Assembly: GCA_016716225.1 (NCBI GenBank)
Contig: JADJWT010000001.1
Location: forward strand, 4,249,737 to 4,313,736
Direction: 5' to 3'
DNA from: Ignavibacteriota bacterium
Lineage (GTDB): Bacteria; Bacteroidota; Ignavibacteria; Ignavibacteriales; Melioribacteraceae
DNA: 64,000 bases
Below, in pieces: positions 26,301 through 36,710 of this stretch. The translations under genes were made by a program, and so were the position numbers. The notes under the pieces were generated by a model, which saw only the letters and a program-made list of their open reading frames with translations, made no database searches and was not told the origin of the DNA. The first letter of the stretch is position 1, and every line of letters begins with the position of its first letter.

Positions 26301-27191
26301 TTATTTCATTAAAATCATTTTGCCCATTTGATAATTTACTTCCGTTTTCAAAATATAAATGTAAGCTCCACTAGCCATATTTGCAGCATCCCAAGTAACA
26401 TTATATTTTCCAGCAGGGAGTTTATTATTAACAAGTTCTGCAACTTGTTCACCAAGAATATTGTAAATCTTTAAATTAGCGTAAGAAAAATCAGGTATGG
26501 TAAATTTTATATTCGTTGTGGGATTGAATGGATTTGGATAATTCTGCTCAAGAGTAAATTTGTTTTGTATACCGCCATCAATTTCTTTTACATCTACTGG
26601 ATAATTATCAAAGGTAAAATTATCAATAATAAACCACGTACCAATATGCGGTGTTTGGTTTTCTGGCGGTAAGATTGTTATACTAATGCTGCCATGATCT
26701 GGTTGCCAATTTGGTGGATTATTTGCATCGTATTCCATTACTATATCCAATTCCTGAAAGGATGTTGTACCTGCAGCAATTGTCGCACGTCCTTCTGCTC
26801 CTCCACCAACACTTAGGTTTATAAAAGCAATTTCAATATAAAGCATATCTCCATCTTGAGGGCTGAACTTGTATTGCCCAGAGAATTTACTAAAACGTTC
26901 TGAGAGCGGAAATGTTTGTTGTGTTTGAGAACCAGTATATAATATAGGTGGATTTGGAAATCCCCCAATACCAATCACTTCTCCTCTAACAGCAAAATTA
27001 CCACTGTAGGCATCAGTTGATTTGGTAATATTTTCAAAGCCGGGAATACTACTAGATGTCCAATTAATAGGAGTACTTCCTGACCAGTTTTCAAAACCAG
27101 CATTTGGAATAGGATTTTGTGCTTGTATAAAATTTAATTGCCAAACTAACAATAGAACAATAATTAATTGTTTCAGAAACCAATGTCTCAT
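26301..27191 (-). CDS. T9SS-exported protein, possible carbohydrate-binding fold
   Basis: 296 residues. GGAG lies 6 bases before the ATG. A signal peptide (ends IQAQ) is followed by PNAGFENWSGSTPINWTSS, the typical start of jelly-roll/carbohydrate-binding-like domains (N-x-G-F-E-x-W). The C-terminal T9SS sorting domain is clear (QNYPNPFNPTTNIKF near residue 215, ending MGKMILMK). Between them there is no catalytic motif. It is probably a secreted binding protein; ligand unknown. Confidence 0.75.
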   Translation of the reverse strand: MRHWFLKQLIIVLLLVWQLNFIQAQNPIPNAGFENWSGSTPINWTSSSIPGFENITKSTDAYSGNFAVRGEVIGIGGFPNPPILYTGSQTQQTFPLSERFSKFSGQYKFSPQDGDMLYIEIAFINLSVGGGAEGRATIAAGTTSFQELDIVMEYDANNPPNWQPDHGSISITILPPENQTPHIGTWFIIDNFTFDNYPVDVKEIDGGIQNKFTLEQNYPNPFNPTTNIKFTIPDFSYANLKIYNILGEQVAELVNNKLPAGKYNVTWDAANMASGAYIYILKTEVNYQMGKMILMK

Positions 27192-27403
27192 TTTTAACTC
27201 CGATGCATTTAATTTATCTCAAAATAAGTTTATTGTTAAATGTATTTTACAAGTACTGGTTTTTCAATTACTCATTTGCGGTATTTTTAATTTTGGGGAA
27301 TAGTTAAAAAGCTGCGAGAATTATTGGATTGATAAGAAATTAAACTGGTCGAATTGTTAAATCATTTTTACATATTAAATAATTATTTAAAAAGAATTGA
27401 GTT

Positions 27404-28039
27404 TTATATTAATCTATCTTTGATTGCTTTATTAACAGCTTCAGCACGTGAGTTAACATGTAACTTTTTATAAATATTTTTAATATGCACTCTAACCGTG
27501 TGACCACTAATGTAAAGGGAATCTGCGATGAACTTATAATTATCTCCGATACAAAGTTTTTCTAATATTTCCGATTCTCTCTTCGACAATGGGGATTGAG
27601 AATTTAAGTGAAAGGAAGAAATTATTCTTCTTGCAATACCAGGACTTATCGGTGAGCCACCTTCTGTTACTTCCTTAATTGAATTAAGTAGTAAAAGAGG
27701 CGGTGTTTCCTTCAAAAGATATCCGGTAGCTCCAGCACAGAGTGATTTAAAAATTGATTCATTATCTTCTTGAATTGTTAGCATAATAAAATCCGTTGAT
27801 GGTAACTTTTCTTTTAATATTTTAACCCCTTCTATTCCACTCATTTCAGGTAGATTTATATCCATCAAAATAACATTAACCGGTTTTTTAATAATTGCTT
27901 CCATAGCTGTTTCTAAATCATTATAAGTTTGTTTGCAAGAAAAACCAGGAGACCTATCAATAATTAAAGCAAGCATTTTTCTGATCTCATAATCGTCATC
28001 TACAATAGATACTGTAATATCTTTAATATTTTGGTTCAT
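27404..28039 (-). CDS. NarL/FixJ-type response regulator (partner of the adjacent sensor kinase)
   Basis: 211 residues from the ATG at 28039. The open frame continues to a TTG at 28090, but that would add 17 residues before the first receiver strand and overlap the kinase, so the ATG is preferred. The receiver domain has VDDD near 13-15, phospho-acceptor D60 in ILMDINLP and a K in YLLKE. The C-terminal LuxR helix-turn-helix reads LSKRESEILEKLCIGDNYKF...YISGHTVRVHIKNIYKKL. It lies 47 bases after the sensor kinase and forms a two-component pair. Targets are unknown; neighbouring T9SS cargo genes are candidates. Confidence 0.9.
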   Translation of the reverse strand: MNQNIKDITVSIVDDDYEIRKMLALIIDRSPGFSCKQTYNDLETAMEAIIKKPVNVILMDINLPEMSGIEGVKILKEKLPSTDFIMLTIQEDNESIFKSLCAGATGYLLKETPPLLLLNSIKEVTEGGSPISPGIARRIISSFHLNSQSPLSKRESEILEKLCIGDNYKFIADSLYISGHTVRVHIKNIYKKLHVNSRAEAVNKAIKDRLI

Positions 28040-28086
28040 TTTAGTAAATATTATCTTATTTAAAAATGATAAATTATATAAATTTT

Positions 28087-31000
28087 TCAATTACTCATTT
28101 GAGGTATATTACCAATTAGCATTATCGAACTTCCCTCGGTAGGTTTAGAAGTAATTTGCAATTCACATCCTATTTTTTTGGCTCTATTTATCATATTATT
28201 TATTCCATATCCTTTTGATTTCATATTTAAATCAAATCCCTTACCATCATCATTTATATGTATGGTGAAAAGATCATTTACAGCAACTTCAATTGTTACT
28301 TTTTTTGCTGAAGAATGTTTAATGCAATTATTTATTGCTTCTTTAAAAATCAGCATTATTGCTCTGCGATATTCCATCGGTAAATTAATTTTTTTCATTG
28401 GTTCATTTAATCCTATGACATTAAATCGAACATCAGTATAATCAAAAATGGAATTCCCAAAATCTTTAAGCCTGTTTATTGTATCAAACAATGAATCTTT
28501 TGTGGGATCTATAACCCAAATGAAATCCCTCATACCAGATGAAAGTTCCTTTGTATTTTCTTCTATTTTTAATAGATATTGATTTAATAAATTATTGTTT
28601 TCTACTTCAGTTTTGGCGAGTTCAATAAACAAAGAAATTTTCGTTAGTTTATTTCCGGCTTCGTCATGAAAATCAGCTGCGCTTTGTTTTCTTACTTCTT
28701 CTCTTTCTTTAAGTTTTGCTGCCTCAATCTTTGCATGAGTTTCAATTTCTTTTTTTGCAGAATTGATTCTGAATTTTATAAAAAGAAATACTACAAAAAA
28801 GAATGAACTAAAATAAATAAGATAAGCATACCAACTCAACCATGGGGGTGGAAAAATGACCAACTTTATTGACATTCCCTTAGTATTCCACTGTTCATCA
28901 TTATTGGAACCTTTTATGTGAAGTATATATTGTCCCGGATTAAGATTTGTATAAGTCACACTTCTGCGGAATCCTGCATCAATCCAATTATTATCAAATC
29001 CTTCAAGCATGTGTGCATATTGATTCTTTTCTGGTAAAATATAATTTAATGCTGCGTATTCGAACGTTATTACATTTTTATCATGTGATAGCTCAATATA
29101 ATCAGTCATATAAATTGGCTTGGATATCGTAAAAATTTCATCTTTAGAATTATTTTTTAATGGTACAGTTTTATTAAATAATTGAAAGTCAGTAAAACAA
29201 ATTGGCGGTATGAAATTATTCTGTTTAATACTATCAGGCTGAAAATAATTAAATCCATTTATTCCACCAAAAAACATGATTCCTTGCTTATTTTTAAAAT
29301 ACGAATTTTGATTAAATTCATTGCTTTGCAATCCGTCTTTTTCATTAAAAATTTTTGTAACAATTTCCTTCTTTGGATCAAATCTAATTAATCCCTTGTT
29401 TGTACTAAGCCAAAATTTCTGATCATCATCTTCAAGTAATCCATAAATTACTTCATTAGGAAAATTATCAGCTTTACCAAATTGTTTGAAATTAAATTTA
29501 ATAGAAACATTTTCAGCCTTTTCAAACATTTTTTCCTCGAGTGGAGTAGTCAATTTATTCAAACCGCCAGATGTTCCAATCCATAACTGATGGCTGCTGT
29601 CTTCAAATATTGACAGAACAATGTTATTACTTAAGCTATTTGGATCATTAATTTCATTTTTTATATAAATAAATTTTTCACTTTTTCGGTTAAATAAATT
29701 TAAACCTCCCGTAGGTGTTCCCAGCCAAAAATTATTTTTGCTATCAATATACATACAATAAACAAAGGAATGTGAGGGTCCGTTTCCATCTATGGAAAAT
29801 GAATATTGTTTTGTGATTTTGGTATTGGGGTTGAACGCTATCAAACCATCACCTCCAGTTCCAATCCAAAACAATCCCGTTTTGTCTTCTAATATAGATT
29901 GAATCCGGAGAGGTATTTTTGATAATTTTATTTCCTTGAATGAAATATCTTTAATTTTATTTGTTTCTGAATAATTAAACATATTAAGTCCGCCGTTACG
30001 TGTACCCACCCATATATTCCCAGATTTGTCCTCGTATAATGAAAGTATATAATTTGAATTGATGGAATTTATTTTATTTGCAATATTTTTGAATATAATA
30101 TTTTTGTTTGTTTTTCGGTTATATGCATTCAAACCATCTGGAGTGCCAAGCCATAAAATTTTATTTCTGTCTTCCAAGATTGGCCCAATACTTTTATGAC
30201 TGAGTGTATTTTTATTTGCATGTTTAAATTGAACAAGAGTAAAATTTTCAACTAATCTATCGATCTTATTAATTCCGCCATAAGTACCCACCCAAATTAT
30301 TCCTTCTTGCGATTCATAAAGCGAGACTACATTATTATGTGCCAAACTATATGGATCATTGGGATTGTTGGTAAAATGATTTATTAATCTTCCATCTTTA
30401 CTATATTGAAATAATCCGTTATTACTTCCTATCCAATAAAATTCTCCGGCAATCAAAATATTATTGAATATTGTTTTTTTCTCGTTTATAAAAGTTGGGC
30501 TTTTTATGAGTAATGAAGCATTGTTTGCATTATCAATTTTTACTAGGCCAGCACTACAACATATAAATAACTCATTTCCAAAATTTTTTATATTTAAAAT
30601 ATTCCCAAATTTAATACCTTTCGAATCTGGATAAGCTGAAAAATATTTGAGCTCGTTTGTAATAATGTTTAATTTTATAAGAAATGAATCAATAGCTGCC
30701 CAAATAAAATTAGGCGGTTGGATTGCAATAGCACTTATATAAAGATTTTTATTCGATATTATACTGGAACTCTTACTGAAATAATGTTTAAACTTTTTAG
30801 TTTTTTTATCAAACTTATTTATTCCAATACCACTGCGAATCCACGATGTTCCTTCAGGATATTCTAAAATTTCGAATATATCATCGCTGGAAATTGAATT
30901 TTGATTTTTAAAATCATTTTTAAAGTGAGTAAAAGTTTCTGTTGATGGATCAAATCTTGTTAGACCTCCGCCAAATGTTCCAATCCATAAAATACCATCA

Positions 31001-31290
31001 TTATCTTCATAAATCGACCAGATATAATTATTGCTTAAGGAGTTAGTATTTCCCGATTCTTGAGAAAATATCTTAAAATTATAACCATCGTATCTGTTGA
31101 GTCCATCTTGAGTACCGATCCACATAAATCCATGTTTGTCTTGAATGATTGCATTGGCTGTTGTTTGTGAAAGCCCATCTTTAACTGTTAAGTGATCAAA
31201 TCTAATTTTATTCTGTTGAGAGTTAATTTGGTTATTTAAAAAAGTGAGAGTAATTAACAAAATAGATTTTAACACTTTGGGCAATAGCAA
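28087..31290 (-). CDS. Sensor histidine kinase with periplasmic beta-propellers and Y_Y_Y domain
   Basis: 1067 residues. After an N-terminal signal or anchor (LLITLTFLNN) come about a dozen propeller repeats of the form GxxWIGTxxGGLNRFD (about 30-690), then a Y_Y_Y domain (LEGFDNNWIDAGFRRSVTYT), a membrane helix near 800-820, a HisKA_3 phosphoacceptor region with H875 (DFHDEAGNKL), and an HATPase_c domain (INNCIKHSS, DDGKGFD, GYGINNM). It has no receiver domain and is paired with a separate response regulator. The start codon is a TTG and is uncertain. A paralogue lies at 47099-50335. Such sensors usually respond to a periplasmic ligand, here unknown. Confidence 0.92.
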   Translation of the reverse strand: MLLPKVLKSILLITLTFLNNQINSQQNKIRFDHLTVKDGLSQTTANAIIQDKHGFMWIGTQDGLNRYDGYNFKIFSQESGNTNSLSNNYIWSIYEDNDGILWIGTFGGGLTRFDPSTETFTHFKNDFKNQNSISSDDIFEILEYPEGTSWIRSGIGINKFDKKTKKFKHYFSKSSSIISNKNLYISAIAIQPPNFIWAAIDSFLIKLNIITNELKYFSAYPDSKGIKFGNILNIKNFGNELFICCSAGLVKIDNANNASLLIKSPTFINEKKTIFNNILIAGEFYWIGSNNGLFQYSKDGRLINHFTNNPNDPYSLAHNNVVSLYESQEGIIWVGTYGGINKIDRLVENFTLVQFKHANKNTLSHKSIGPILEDRNKILWLGTPDGLNAYNRKTNKNIIFKNIANKINSINSNYILSLYEDKSGNIWVGTRNGGLNMFNYSETNKIKDISFKEIKLSKIPLRIQSILEDKTGLFWIGTGGDGLIAFNPNTKITKQYSFSIDGNGPSHSFVYCMYIDSKNNFWLGTPTGGLNLFNRKSEKFIYIKNEINDPNSLSNNIVLSIFEDSSHQLWIGTSGGLNKLTTPLEEKMFEKAENVSIKFNFKQFGKADNFPNEVIYGLLEDDDQKFWLSTNKGLIRFDPKKEIVTKIFNEKDGLQSNEFNQNSYFKNKQGIMFFGGINGFNYFQPDSIKQNNFIPPICFTDFQLFNKTVPLKNNSKDEIFTISKPIYMTDYIELSHDKNVITFEYAALNYILPEKNQYAHMLEGFDNNWIDAGFRRSVTYTNLNPGQYILHIKGSNNDEQWNTKGMSIKLVIFPPPWLSWYAYLIYFSSFFFVVFLFIKFRINSAKKEIETHAKIEAAKLKEREEVRKQSAADFHDEAGNKLTKISLFIELAKTEVENNNLLNQYLLKIEENTKELSSGMRDFIWVIDPTKDSLFDTINRLKDFGNSIFDYTDVRFNVIGLNEPMKKINLPMEYRRAIMLIFKEAINNCIKHSSAKKVTIEVAVNDLFTIHINDDGKGFDLNMKSKGYGINNMINRAKKIGCELQITSKPTEGSSIMLIGNIPQMSN

Positions 31291-31590
31291 ATGATTATTT
31301 TTTTTTGCTTTAATAATGGTTTCTCTAGATCTGGAATAATTATAATATATTTTGATTATTGTAATTTCTTCAGTACATATAATTTTTAATGGTTCATTAA
31401 ATAAATTATGAAAATTCTACTTTAACTAAAAATTAATAGTTGAATTCAAATTTGTAACAGTTCGCTTTCTTGAAAATCCTCTAAGAAGTTTATTAAGAGT
31501 AAAAACTCTCGCTTAAATTTAGACGGGTGTTCAATCTTTGTCAAATTAAAAATTCAAAAACATTGTAAATGATTTTTCCTTTTAGCAGAA
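31291..31590. other. Intergenic region
   Basis: AT-rich; holds the kinase promoter and the 3' flank of the next gene. No gene or clear terminator seen. Confidence 0.35.
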
Positions 31591-34500
31591 TTACTGTAAT
31601 AAAACCATTTTCTTTACGTCAATATATTTCCCTGCTCTAAGCTTATAAAAGTACACTCCGCTTACAAGTTGTGAAGCATTAAATTCCAATTTATATGTAC
31701 CCGCTTGTTTATATTCATCAATCAAAGTTTCTACTTCTCGTCCAAGAACATCATAAACTTTTAGTAAGACATGTGAGTTAACCGGTATCTGATATCTAAT
31801 TGTTGTGATTGGATTAAAAGGATTAGGATAATTTTGTGAAAGTGAATATATATTTGGTTTTTCATTCGCACTTTGCACTGAGATGACTGATTTAGCCTCC
31901 CATGATGTTGAAACAATATCAATAAAATCATAAGTAACATCTCCAATTTCGTCTGAAATAGTATTTCCACCATATCCACTTGATGTAAAATCTTGGAATG
32001 TTTCATTACTGGCTAAGTGATAAGTGTTAGATGAAAATTTGGTATTTTTGCTAATTCCTGTTAACTCTGACCATGATTTAGGAACAGGAATCATTAACAA
32101 ATTTTTATTTGATTTATCTATATAAAAATTAAAATTATGATGTCGAACTTCACCATTAAGTCCACTCCATTCAATCAATTCAGTATGACAAGCATCTAAT
32201 AGATTTGATACAAAGGGTAATTCGCCAGGCTGCTTGTAATGCAGAATCGTTATCTCAATTTCGTAACCATTCATTCCAGTTGAGTTGAGGCCATCAACAT
32301 CAAGATTTATCCCCCAACTGTAGTCGACCCAGTAATCATTCACGTAAGACTGGCTGAATATCAGAGTATCAGGTATGTTTACCAACTCCAATTTAATTAA
32401 GATAGTATCATTTTGATTTTTGTATAAATTGAAATTGATATTCTCTGTAATACTGCCTTCAATTACAGTTATTTGGTCTGCTTCGCTTCTGGAATTTTTT
32501 TGATCAAACCATTGTTCGGCATAAGTTTCATTAAAATCATAGGCCTTTGCAAAATATTTTCCTGATGCTAAATTAGTTATAATGTAAAAGCCTTCTAGGT
32601 CTGTACTTCCAAAACCACTCCAATTCCCTAAACTATCTTCAAGGTTAACATCAATATAACTTAATGGATATCCGGAGTTATCAAATACTCTTCCGGATAT
32701 ACTTCCTGCATTCTGTAAAACAAAATCAATGTTCTCTCTTTTTTCTTCATTTAGGAGTATTATTGGAGTTGCAGAATCGGATGATGAGACCAGATTATAC
32801 CATTGACGTGCATAACCATAGCTCTCCGCCATAATGTAATAGGTTTTATTAGCTTGCAATTTGGGAGCAATGTAAATACCTTCATTATCTGAATAAGAAT
32901 AGTTTGTAGGTAAGAAAGTACTATCAGTAATGGTAATCCAGGCCCCAGGTATTACATTATTTTGTTTATCTTTTATAGTTCCCGAAATACTAGCCCCTGA
33001 TGACAATATAAAATTTGTATTGGGAGTGGTTTGCTTGACAACAACTGAAACTTTTGTTGCGTTTTCGAAGGATGTTGCACCATCATACCATTGTTCGATA
33101 TATTCATAACTGCTGCTTCTTACAAGATATTTTCCTGTGGCAAGACCTCCTGCTAAATAATAACCTGAATCATTTGTCATGGCGTATGATTTTTGATTGA
33201 ATAATGAATCAAAAACATCAATTGATACACCAGCAATACCATTCCCAAAATTATCAACAGCTCTGCCTGAAATTGAACCTCCTTTTTCAAGTATAAAATT
33301 TATATTTGGAGTATCATAACCCTCAATTACTTGGAAAAAAGTCGCACTATCTTTATTATTAACTTTATCATACCACTGTGGCATGTAAACATTACTTACT
33401 CCAAAACTAGCAATTGCAAAAGCACCATATTTTGAAGTCGTTAATTGACTTACAAAATAATTTCCATTTTGATCTGGATACCCATCATATCCGATTGGAT
33501 ACCCAAAAGTATCTATTGCCATAATTACTGCTTGATTTATGGGATTTCCATCTTCGTCTTTTATCTTTCCTGAAAAACTTCCAGATTTCATTAATGCAAC
33601 ATTTTTGGTCTTCATTACACCAGTAATACTAAGTGAGTATTCCGCGTATGGGTAATATCCATCAGCCGATACTTCGAAATGGTATTCTCCATCTATTAAA
33701 CTCATCCGATAATAGCCGCTATCATTAGAATATTTATTACCATCATACTCGTTATTGTATGCTCTAATCCTAGCTCCTAAAATAGGATCGCCTGTTAAAT
33801 TATCAGTTATGCGCCCTTTAAGCCCGCCGGAAACCCTTTTAATTTCAAAATTTACATCTGTAGCACCGGGCAATACATTAGTTTTTTCTGGTGTTGATAC
33901 TAAATAACCTTGTATAACGAAGGCAGTAACCGTATAAGTTAATTCCTCATTGGAGGAGGTGTAAACTGGTATTTCATAATTCCCGTCAGATGAAGAAAGG
34001 ACAATAGAATAAAGTGAATTATAATAAGCATCTGCATAAATCGAGATTCCTCCTATGCCACTTGAGTTTAATGTTACCTTACCCGAGATTGTACTATTCG
34101 CTTTGAAGATTGTGAAATCTTGCCGAACAATACCTGTTTCCGGTAAATAAACTGTCTCATTTTTATTATCCTCAAGATATTCCCACGCCCAAGCACTTGC
34201 AGAAATAACATATTCTCCTTGATTAGTCCCTAATTTGTAATGGCCAACCGAATCTGTATTGGTGAAAATAGTTCTTTCATAATTATTTTCATAAGCACGT
34301 ATTTGAGCATTTTTTACTTCCAAACCGTATTGATCTCTCACATACCCTTCAATAAATGACGTGGCTGGAGAATAAAAGAAAGTTGCCTCAGTAGTATCGG
34401 AGTTTATGTCAACCACCATATTATCATTGTGAGAAACATATCCATTCGTTATCCCAAATGGATCAAGAGTTTGTAAATAAACCTGTTGTGTCTTCTCTCT

Positions 34501-34593
34501 ATCAATAATTATTCTGAATTTGCCCAGTGAGTCTGTGAAAACTTTAATTTCTGGAAAGTACGGTGATCCAGCCATTACCAATAAATTTTTCAA
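31591..34593 (-). CDS. 3' part of a frameshifted T9SS surface protein with carboxypeptidase-regulatory-like repeats
   Basis: 1000 residues read from a TTG at 34593, with no signal peptide. The same frame stays open upstream to about 34670 and reads PKPKDTLILGTINPP just before the TTG, so the TTG is not a real start. It contains about eight repeats of the carboxypeptidase-regulatory/CNA-B-like type (SISGRAVDNFGNGIAGVSI, ...GYYLAGGLATGKYLVR), then a domain with Trp/Asp-rich strands and a C-terminal T9SS sorting domain (NYPNPFNPITTI, ending VKKMVLLQ). The missing N-terminus is the gene at 34617-35495, in another frame. Together they make one secreted protein of about 1300 residues. Confidence 0.8.
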   Translation of the reverse strand: MKNLLVMAGSPYFPEIKVFTDSLGKFRIIIDREKTQQVYLQTLDPFGITNGYVSHNDNMVVDINSDTTEATFFYSPATSFIEGYVRDQYGLEVKNAQIRAYENNYERTIFTNTDSVGHYKLGTNQGEYVISASAWAWEYLEDNKNETVYLPETGIVRQDFTIFKANSTISGKVTLNSSGIGGISIYADAYYNSLYSIVLSSSDGNYEIPVYTSSNEELTYTVTAFVIQGYLVSTPEKTNVLPGATDVNFEIKRVSGGLKGRITDNLTGDPILGARIRAYNNEYDGNKYSNDSGYYRMSLIDGEYHFEVSADGYYPYAEYSLSITGVMKTKNVALMKSGSFSGKIKDEDGNPINQAVIMAIDTFGYPIGYDGYPDQNGNYFVSQLTTSKYGAFAIASFGVSNVYMPQWYDKVNNKDSATFFQVIEGYDTPNINFILEKGGSISGRAVDNFGNGIAGVSIDVFDSLFNQKSYAMTNDSGYYLAGGLATGKYLVRSSSYEYIEQWYDGATSFENATKVSVVVKQTTPNTNFILSSGASISGTIKDKQNNVIPGAWITITDSTFLPTNYSYSDNEGIYIAPKLQANKTYYIMAESYGYARQWYNLVSSSDSATPIILLNEEKRENIDFVLQNAGSISGRVFDNSGYPLSYIDVNLEDSLGNWSGFGSTDLEGFYIITNLASGKYFAKAYDFNETYAEQWFDQKNSRSEADQITVIEGSITENINFNLYKNQNDTILIKLELVNIPDTLIFSQSYVNDYWVDYSWGINLDVDGLNSTGMNGYEIEITILHYKQPGELPFVSNLLDACHTELIEWSGLNGEVRHHNFNFYIDKSNKNLLMIPVPKSWSELTGISKNTKFSSNTYHLASNETFQDFTSSGYGGNTISDEIGDVTYDFIDIVSTSWEAKSVISVQSANEKPNIYSLSQNYPNPFNPITTIRYQIPVNSHVLLKVYDVLGREVETLIDEYKQAGTYKLEFNASQLVSGVYFYKLRAGKYIDVKKMVLLQ

Positions 34594-34616
34594 CGGGGGG
34601 TTTATTGTACCTAATA

Positions 34617-35495
34617 TTAAGGTATCTTTCGGTTTTGGAGTATTGTAATAGCAGCTGATGAAGCTGACTGAAAATCATTGACTTCAAATATTAATGTACC
34701 AAGAATACTTGAAAAACCGCTTTGACTTGTGAACAAATGCTTATATGAACCATTTGCGAGATCTGCATCATTATCACTATTGTCCATAAATAATGCATTA
34801 TCAGTTAACTTAAAATCATTTACGCTAATTGTACCGTCATTATCTAAATCCAAATAAACATTAACAACTGATGATATATAATTTGAGGCAAATGAAAAAG
34901 TAAGAGTAAATGGTTCATGAACTGAAATAGTATCGTGATTTTTACCATTAATTAAAACATTTGAGATCGAAGGTTTCGCCAAATAATTGTTGTTTGGTTT
35001 TGGAATAAACGGTGCTTTATAAAATTCTGTTGGATTTCCAAATAATTTAATTCTTTCCGGCTCGATTCTTTCAACTGATTTCTTGAGCAATAATTTATTT
35101 TCTGCTTGTTTTTTTGTCTCATAAATGTTCTTAAAGAGATTGTGTTGATCATTTATTTTTTTTAATTTTTTAATTTTATTATCAAATTGATTCGCACTGA
35201 AAGATTTTTTTTCTGTTTTGTAAGTTTTCTTATCAGAAACCTTACTGGTCTGTACATGATACAAATTAGTATTGTGGTCTAACTTAATTAATTCAATTTG
35301 ATTTGAATTTTTTTTTGATTTTTCTTGTGCTTTAATAAAGTCTGTTAAAATAAAATTGAAAATCAAACTGATTGCCATAAAGTAAAACATCTTTTTAAAA
35401 AGGCGGGCTATTTCTTTTAAGTGTTGAGTTTCTATATACTTTAACCCAATAAAATTATAATTGCTCGATAAACCTACTTTATTTTTTATTTTCAT
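34617..35495 (-). CDS. 5' part of the frameshifted T9SS surface protein
   Basis: 292 residues. AAAGGA 7 bases before the ATG supports this start. A membrane segment at about 37-56 (YFMAISLIFNFIL) acts as signal or anchor after a long basic N-terminus. Then come a Lys-rich linker and an Ig-like strand region with VYLDLDNDGTISVNDF, a dockerin-like calcium loop. It stops at 34617 after ILQNRKIP. One frame back (-1) the sequence continues smoothly into the following 1000-residue frame, so a single-base loss or sequencing error between about 34625 and 34665 is likely. If real, the exported protein would lose its repeats and T9SS tail. Confidence 0.7.
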   Translation of the reverse strand: MKIKNKVGLSSNYNFIGLKYIETQHLKEIARLFKKMFYFMAISLIFNFILTDFIKAQEKSKKNSNQIELIKLDHNTNLYHVQTSKVSDKKTYKTEKKSFSANQFDNKIKKLKKINDQHNLFKNIYETKKQAENKLLLKKSVERIEPERIKLFGNPTEFYKAPFIPKPNNNYLAKPSISNVLINGKNHDTISVHEPFTLTFSFASNYISSVVNVYLDLDNDGTISVNDFKLTDNALFMDNSDNDADLANGSYKHLFTSQSGFSSILGTLIFEVNDFQSASSAAITILQNRKIP

Positions 35496-35811
35496 TTTTA
35501 CATCCTTTAGGTTTTAATAAAAATTGCTTATAGAAAAAATTCTCTCTTTTCAGCATTGGGCTTATCCTAATTAACTAATTATAGTCATAATTCACCATTC
35601 ATTGCTGCAGCATCATATACTAAGCAAGCTAATTTTTTCTTCCTGCAGCACTCCAATTTGAAAATTCATATTTGAATATTAAAACACACTCACTCATAAA
35701 CCATCTTAATTCTCTTACATCAAAATCTTGATAATTTCTTGAATCGGCATTGGAGAAAAAGTAACATACAGTCCGGCAATTTGATTGACACTCTGAAAGC
35801 GGCACCCCTAT
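35496..35811. other. Intergenic region
   Basis: About 315 bases, no gene or signal recognised. Confidence 0.35.
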
Positions 35812-36090
35812 TTATGCATAATTTTCGCTGAGCTTTATTGTTCCCGTTTTTGTTGTATATAGTTGTGACTCAACATTATAGGGCGCAGTTAATTTTGTGC
35901 CGTCATTGTTTTTTACGGTACCAGAGATTACAAGCCTGTTTGATCCTAAATCAAGATAAGTTATATAGTCACTAAAAGATAAATTTGGTATAAAGGCATC
36001 TTGCAGATCATCTGCGTCTGGCTCGAATTCATCACAAGCGACAAATAAATAGGGAAATATGATTGATAGAACTACAATTGGAAACCCCAT
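35812..36090 (-). CDS. Small lipoprotein of unknown function
   Basis: 92 residues, ATG with GGAGG 5 bases upstream. A lipoprotein signal ends at the lipobox FVAC (C19), followed by an acidic linker (DEFEPDADDLQDAF) and a small beta domain (RLVISGTVKNNDG) resembling one Ig-like strand pair. It starts 29 bases after the end of the lipoprotein gene at 36120 and is probably co-transcribed with it. Family not recognised. Confidence 0.55.
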   Translation of the reverse strand: MGFPIVVLSIIFPYLFVACDEFEPDADDLQDAFIPNLSFSDYITYLDLGSNRLVISGTVKNNDGTKLTAPYNVESQLYTTKTGTIKLSENYA

Positions 36091-36119
36091 AACCGCCTCC
36101 TATATAATTTTAATGATTA

Positions 36120-36710
36120 TTAATTATTACCGCTTCCTAGCAGATGAACACCACTAAGACTAGACATAGATATAAGTAAATATCCAATTACCAGAATCCC
36201 CGTAGCTGCTAGCAAAGTGATGCCAATAATATTTATCTTATCCACTTCAATCGATTTTATATCACTAATATCATATTTAATTTCATTTCCGTTTTGCCAT
36301 ACTATGAATCCATTTTCAGTTGTGGAGTTTACTTCAAAATAGTCAGTACTCATAACTCTAATTATATCTCCATTATTCAATAAAATATTATACACCTTAC
36401 CGTTTTTATCTTGAGTAATAGATTTATATTGTGCAGGGTAAATTTTTCCTTTAAAAGTTTCTGATCGACCATTTGATTTATTATTAAGACTTCCAGATAC
36501 TAGGATAAAGGGGAAGGTATTTGTAACTAAGGTATGGTGCCAACTTTTGGAATATATTATTCTTCCATCGTTCAGAGTTATTTTGATGTCTTTGTCTTCA
36601 ATGTTATGGAGTTGAGAAGGATTGACATTGTCAATTGATTGAAAAGAATAACAACCATTTAATTGCAGAATCAAACTAAAGATCAAAGAATATGTGATCA
36701 CTTTTTTCAT
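36120..36710 (-). CDS. Lipoprotein of unknown function
   Basis: 196 residues. Lipobox LNGC with C20. The body is beta-rich and has two copies of a short strand pattern around ITLNDGRIIYSKSW and ILLNNGDIIRVMST. Near the C-terminus (about 165-185) there is a hydrophobic segment (GITLLAATGILVIGYLLI), unusual for a lipoprotein, that may be a membrane helix. It forms a pair with the small lipoprotein gene that follows. No family recognised. Confidence 0.5.
   Translation of the reverse strand: MKKVITYSLIFSLILQLNGCYSFQSIDNVNPSQLHNIEDKDIKITLNDGRIIYSKSWHHTLVTNTFPFILVSGSLNNKSNGRSETFKGKIYPAQYKSITQDKNGKVYNILLNNGDIIRVMSTDYFEVNSTTENGFIVWQNGNEIKYDISDIKSIEVDKINIIGITLLAATGILVIGYLLISMSSLSGVHLLGSGNN

Noticed and set aside
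28037..28090. TTG at 28090 as start of the first response regulator
   Set aside because: It would add 17 residues before the receiver domain and overlap the kinase stop; the ATG at 28039 fits the family start.
34593..34680. Programmed -1 frameshifting joining the two halves of the T9SS protein
   Set aside because: No X-XXY-YYZ slippery heptamer or clear downstream structure at the junction; CTCCAAAACCG does not fit. A plain indel is simpler.
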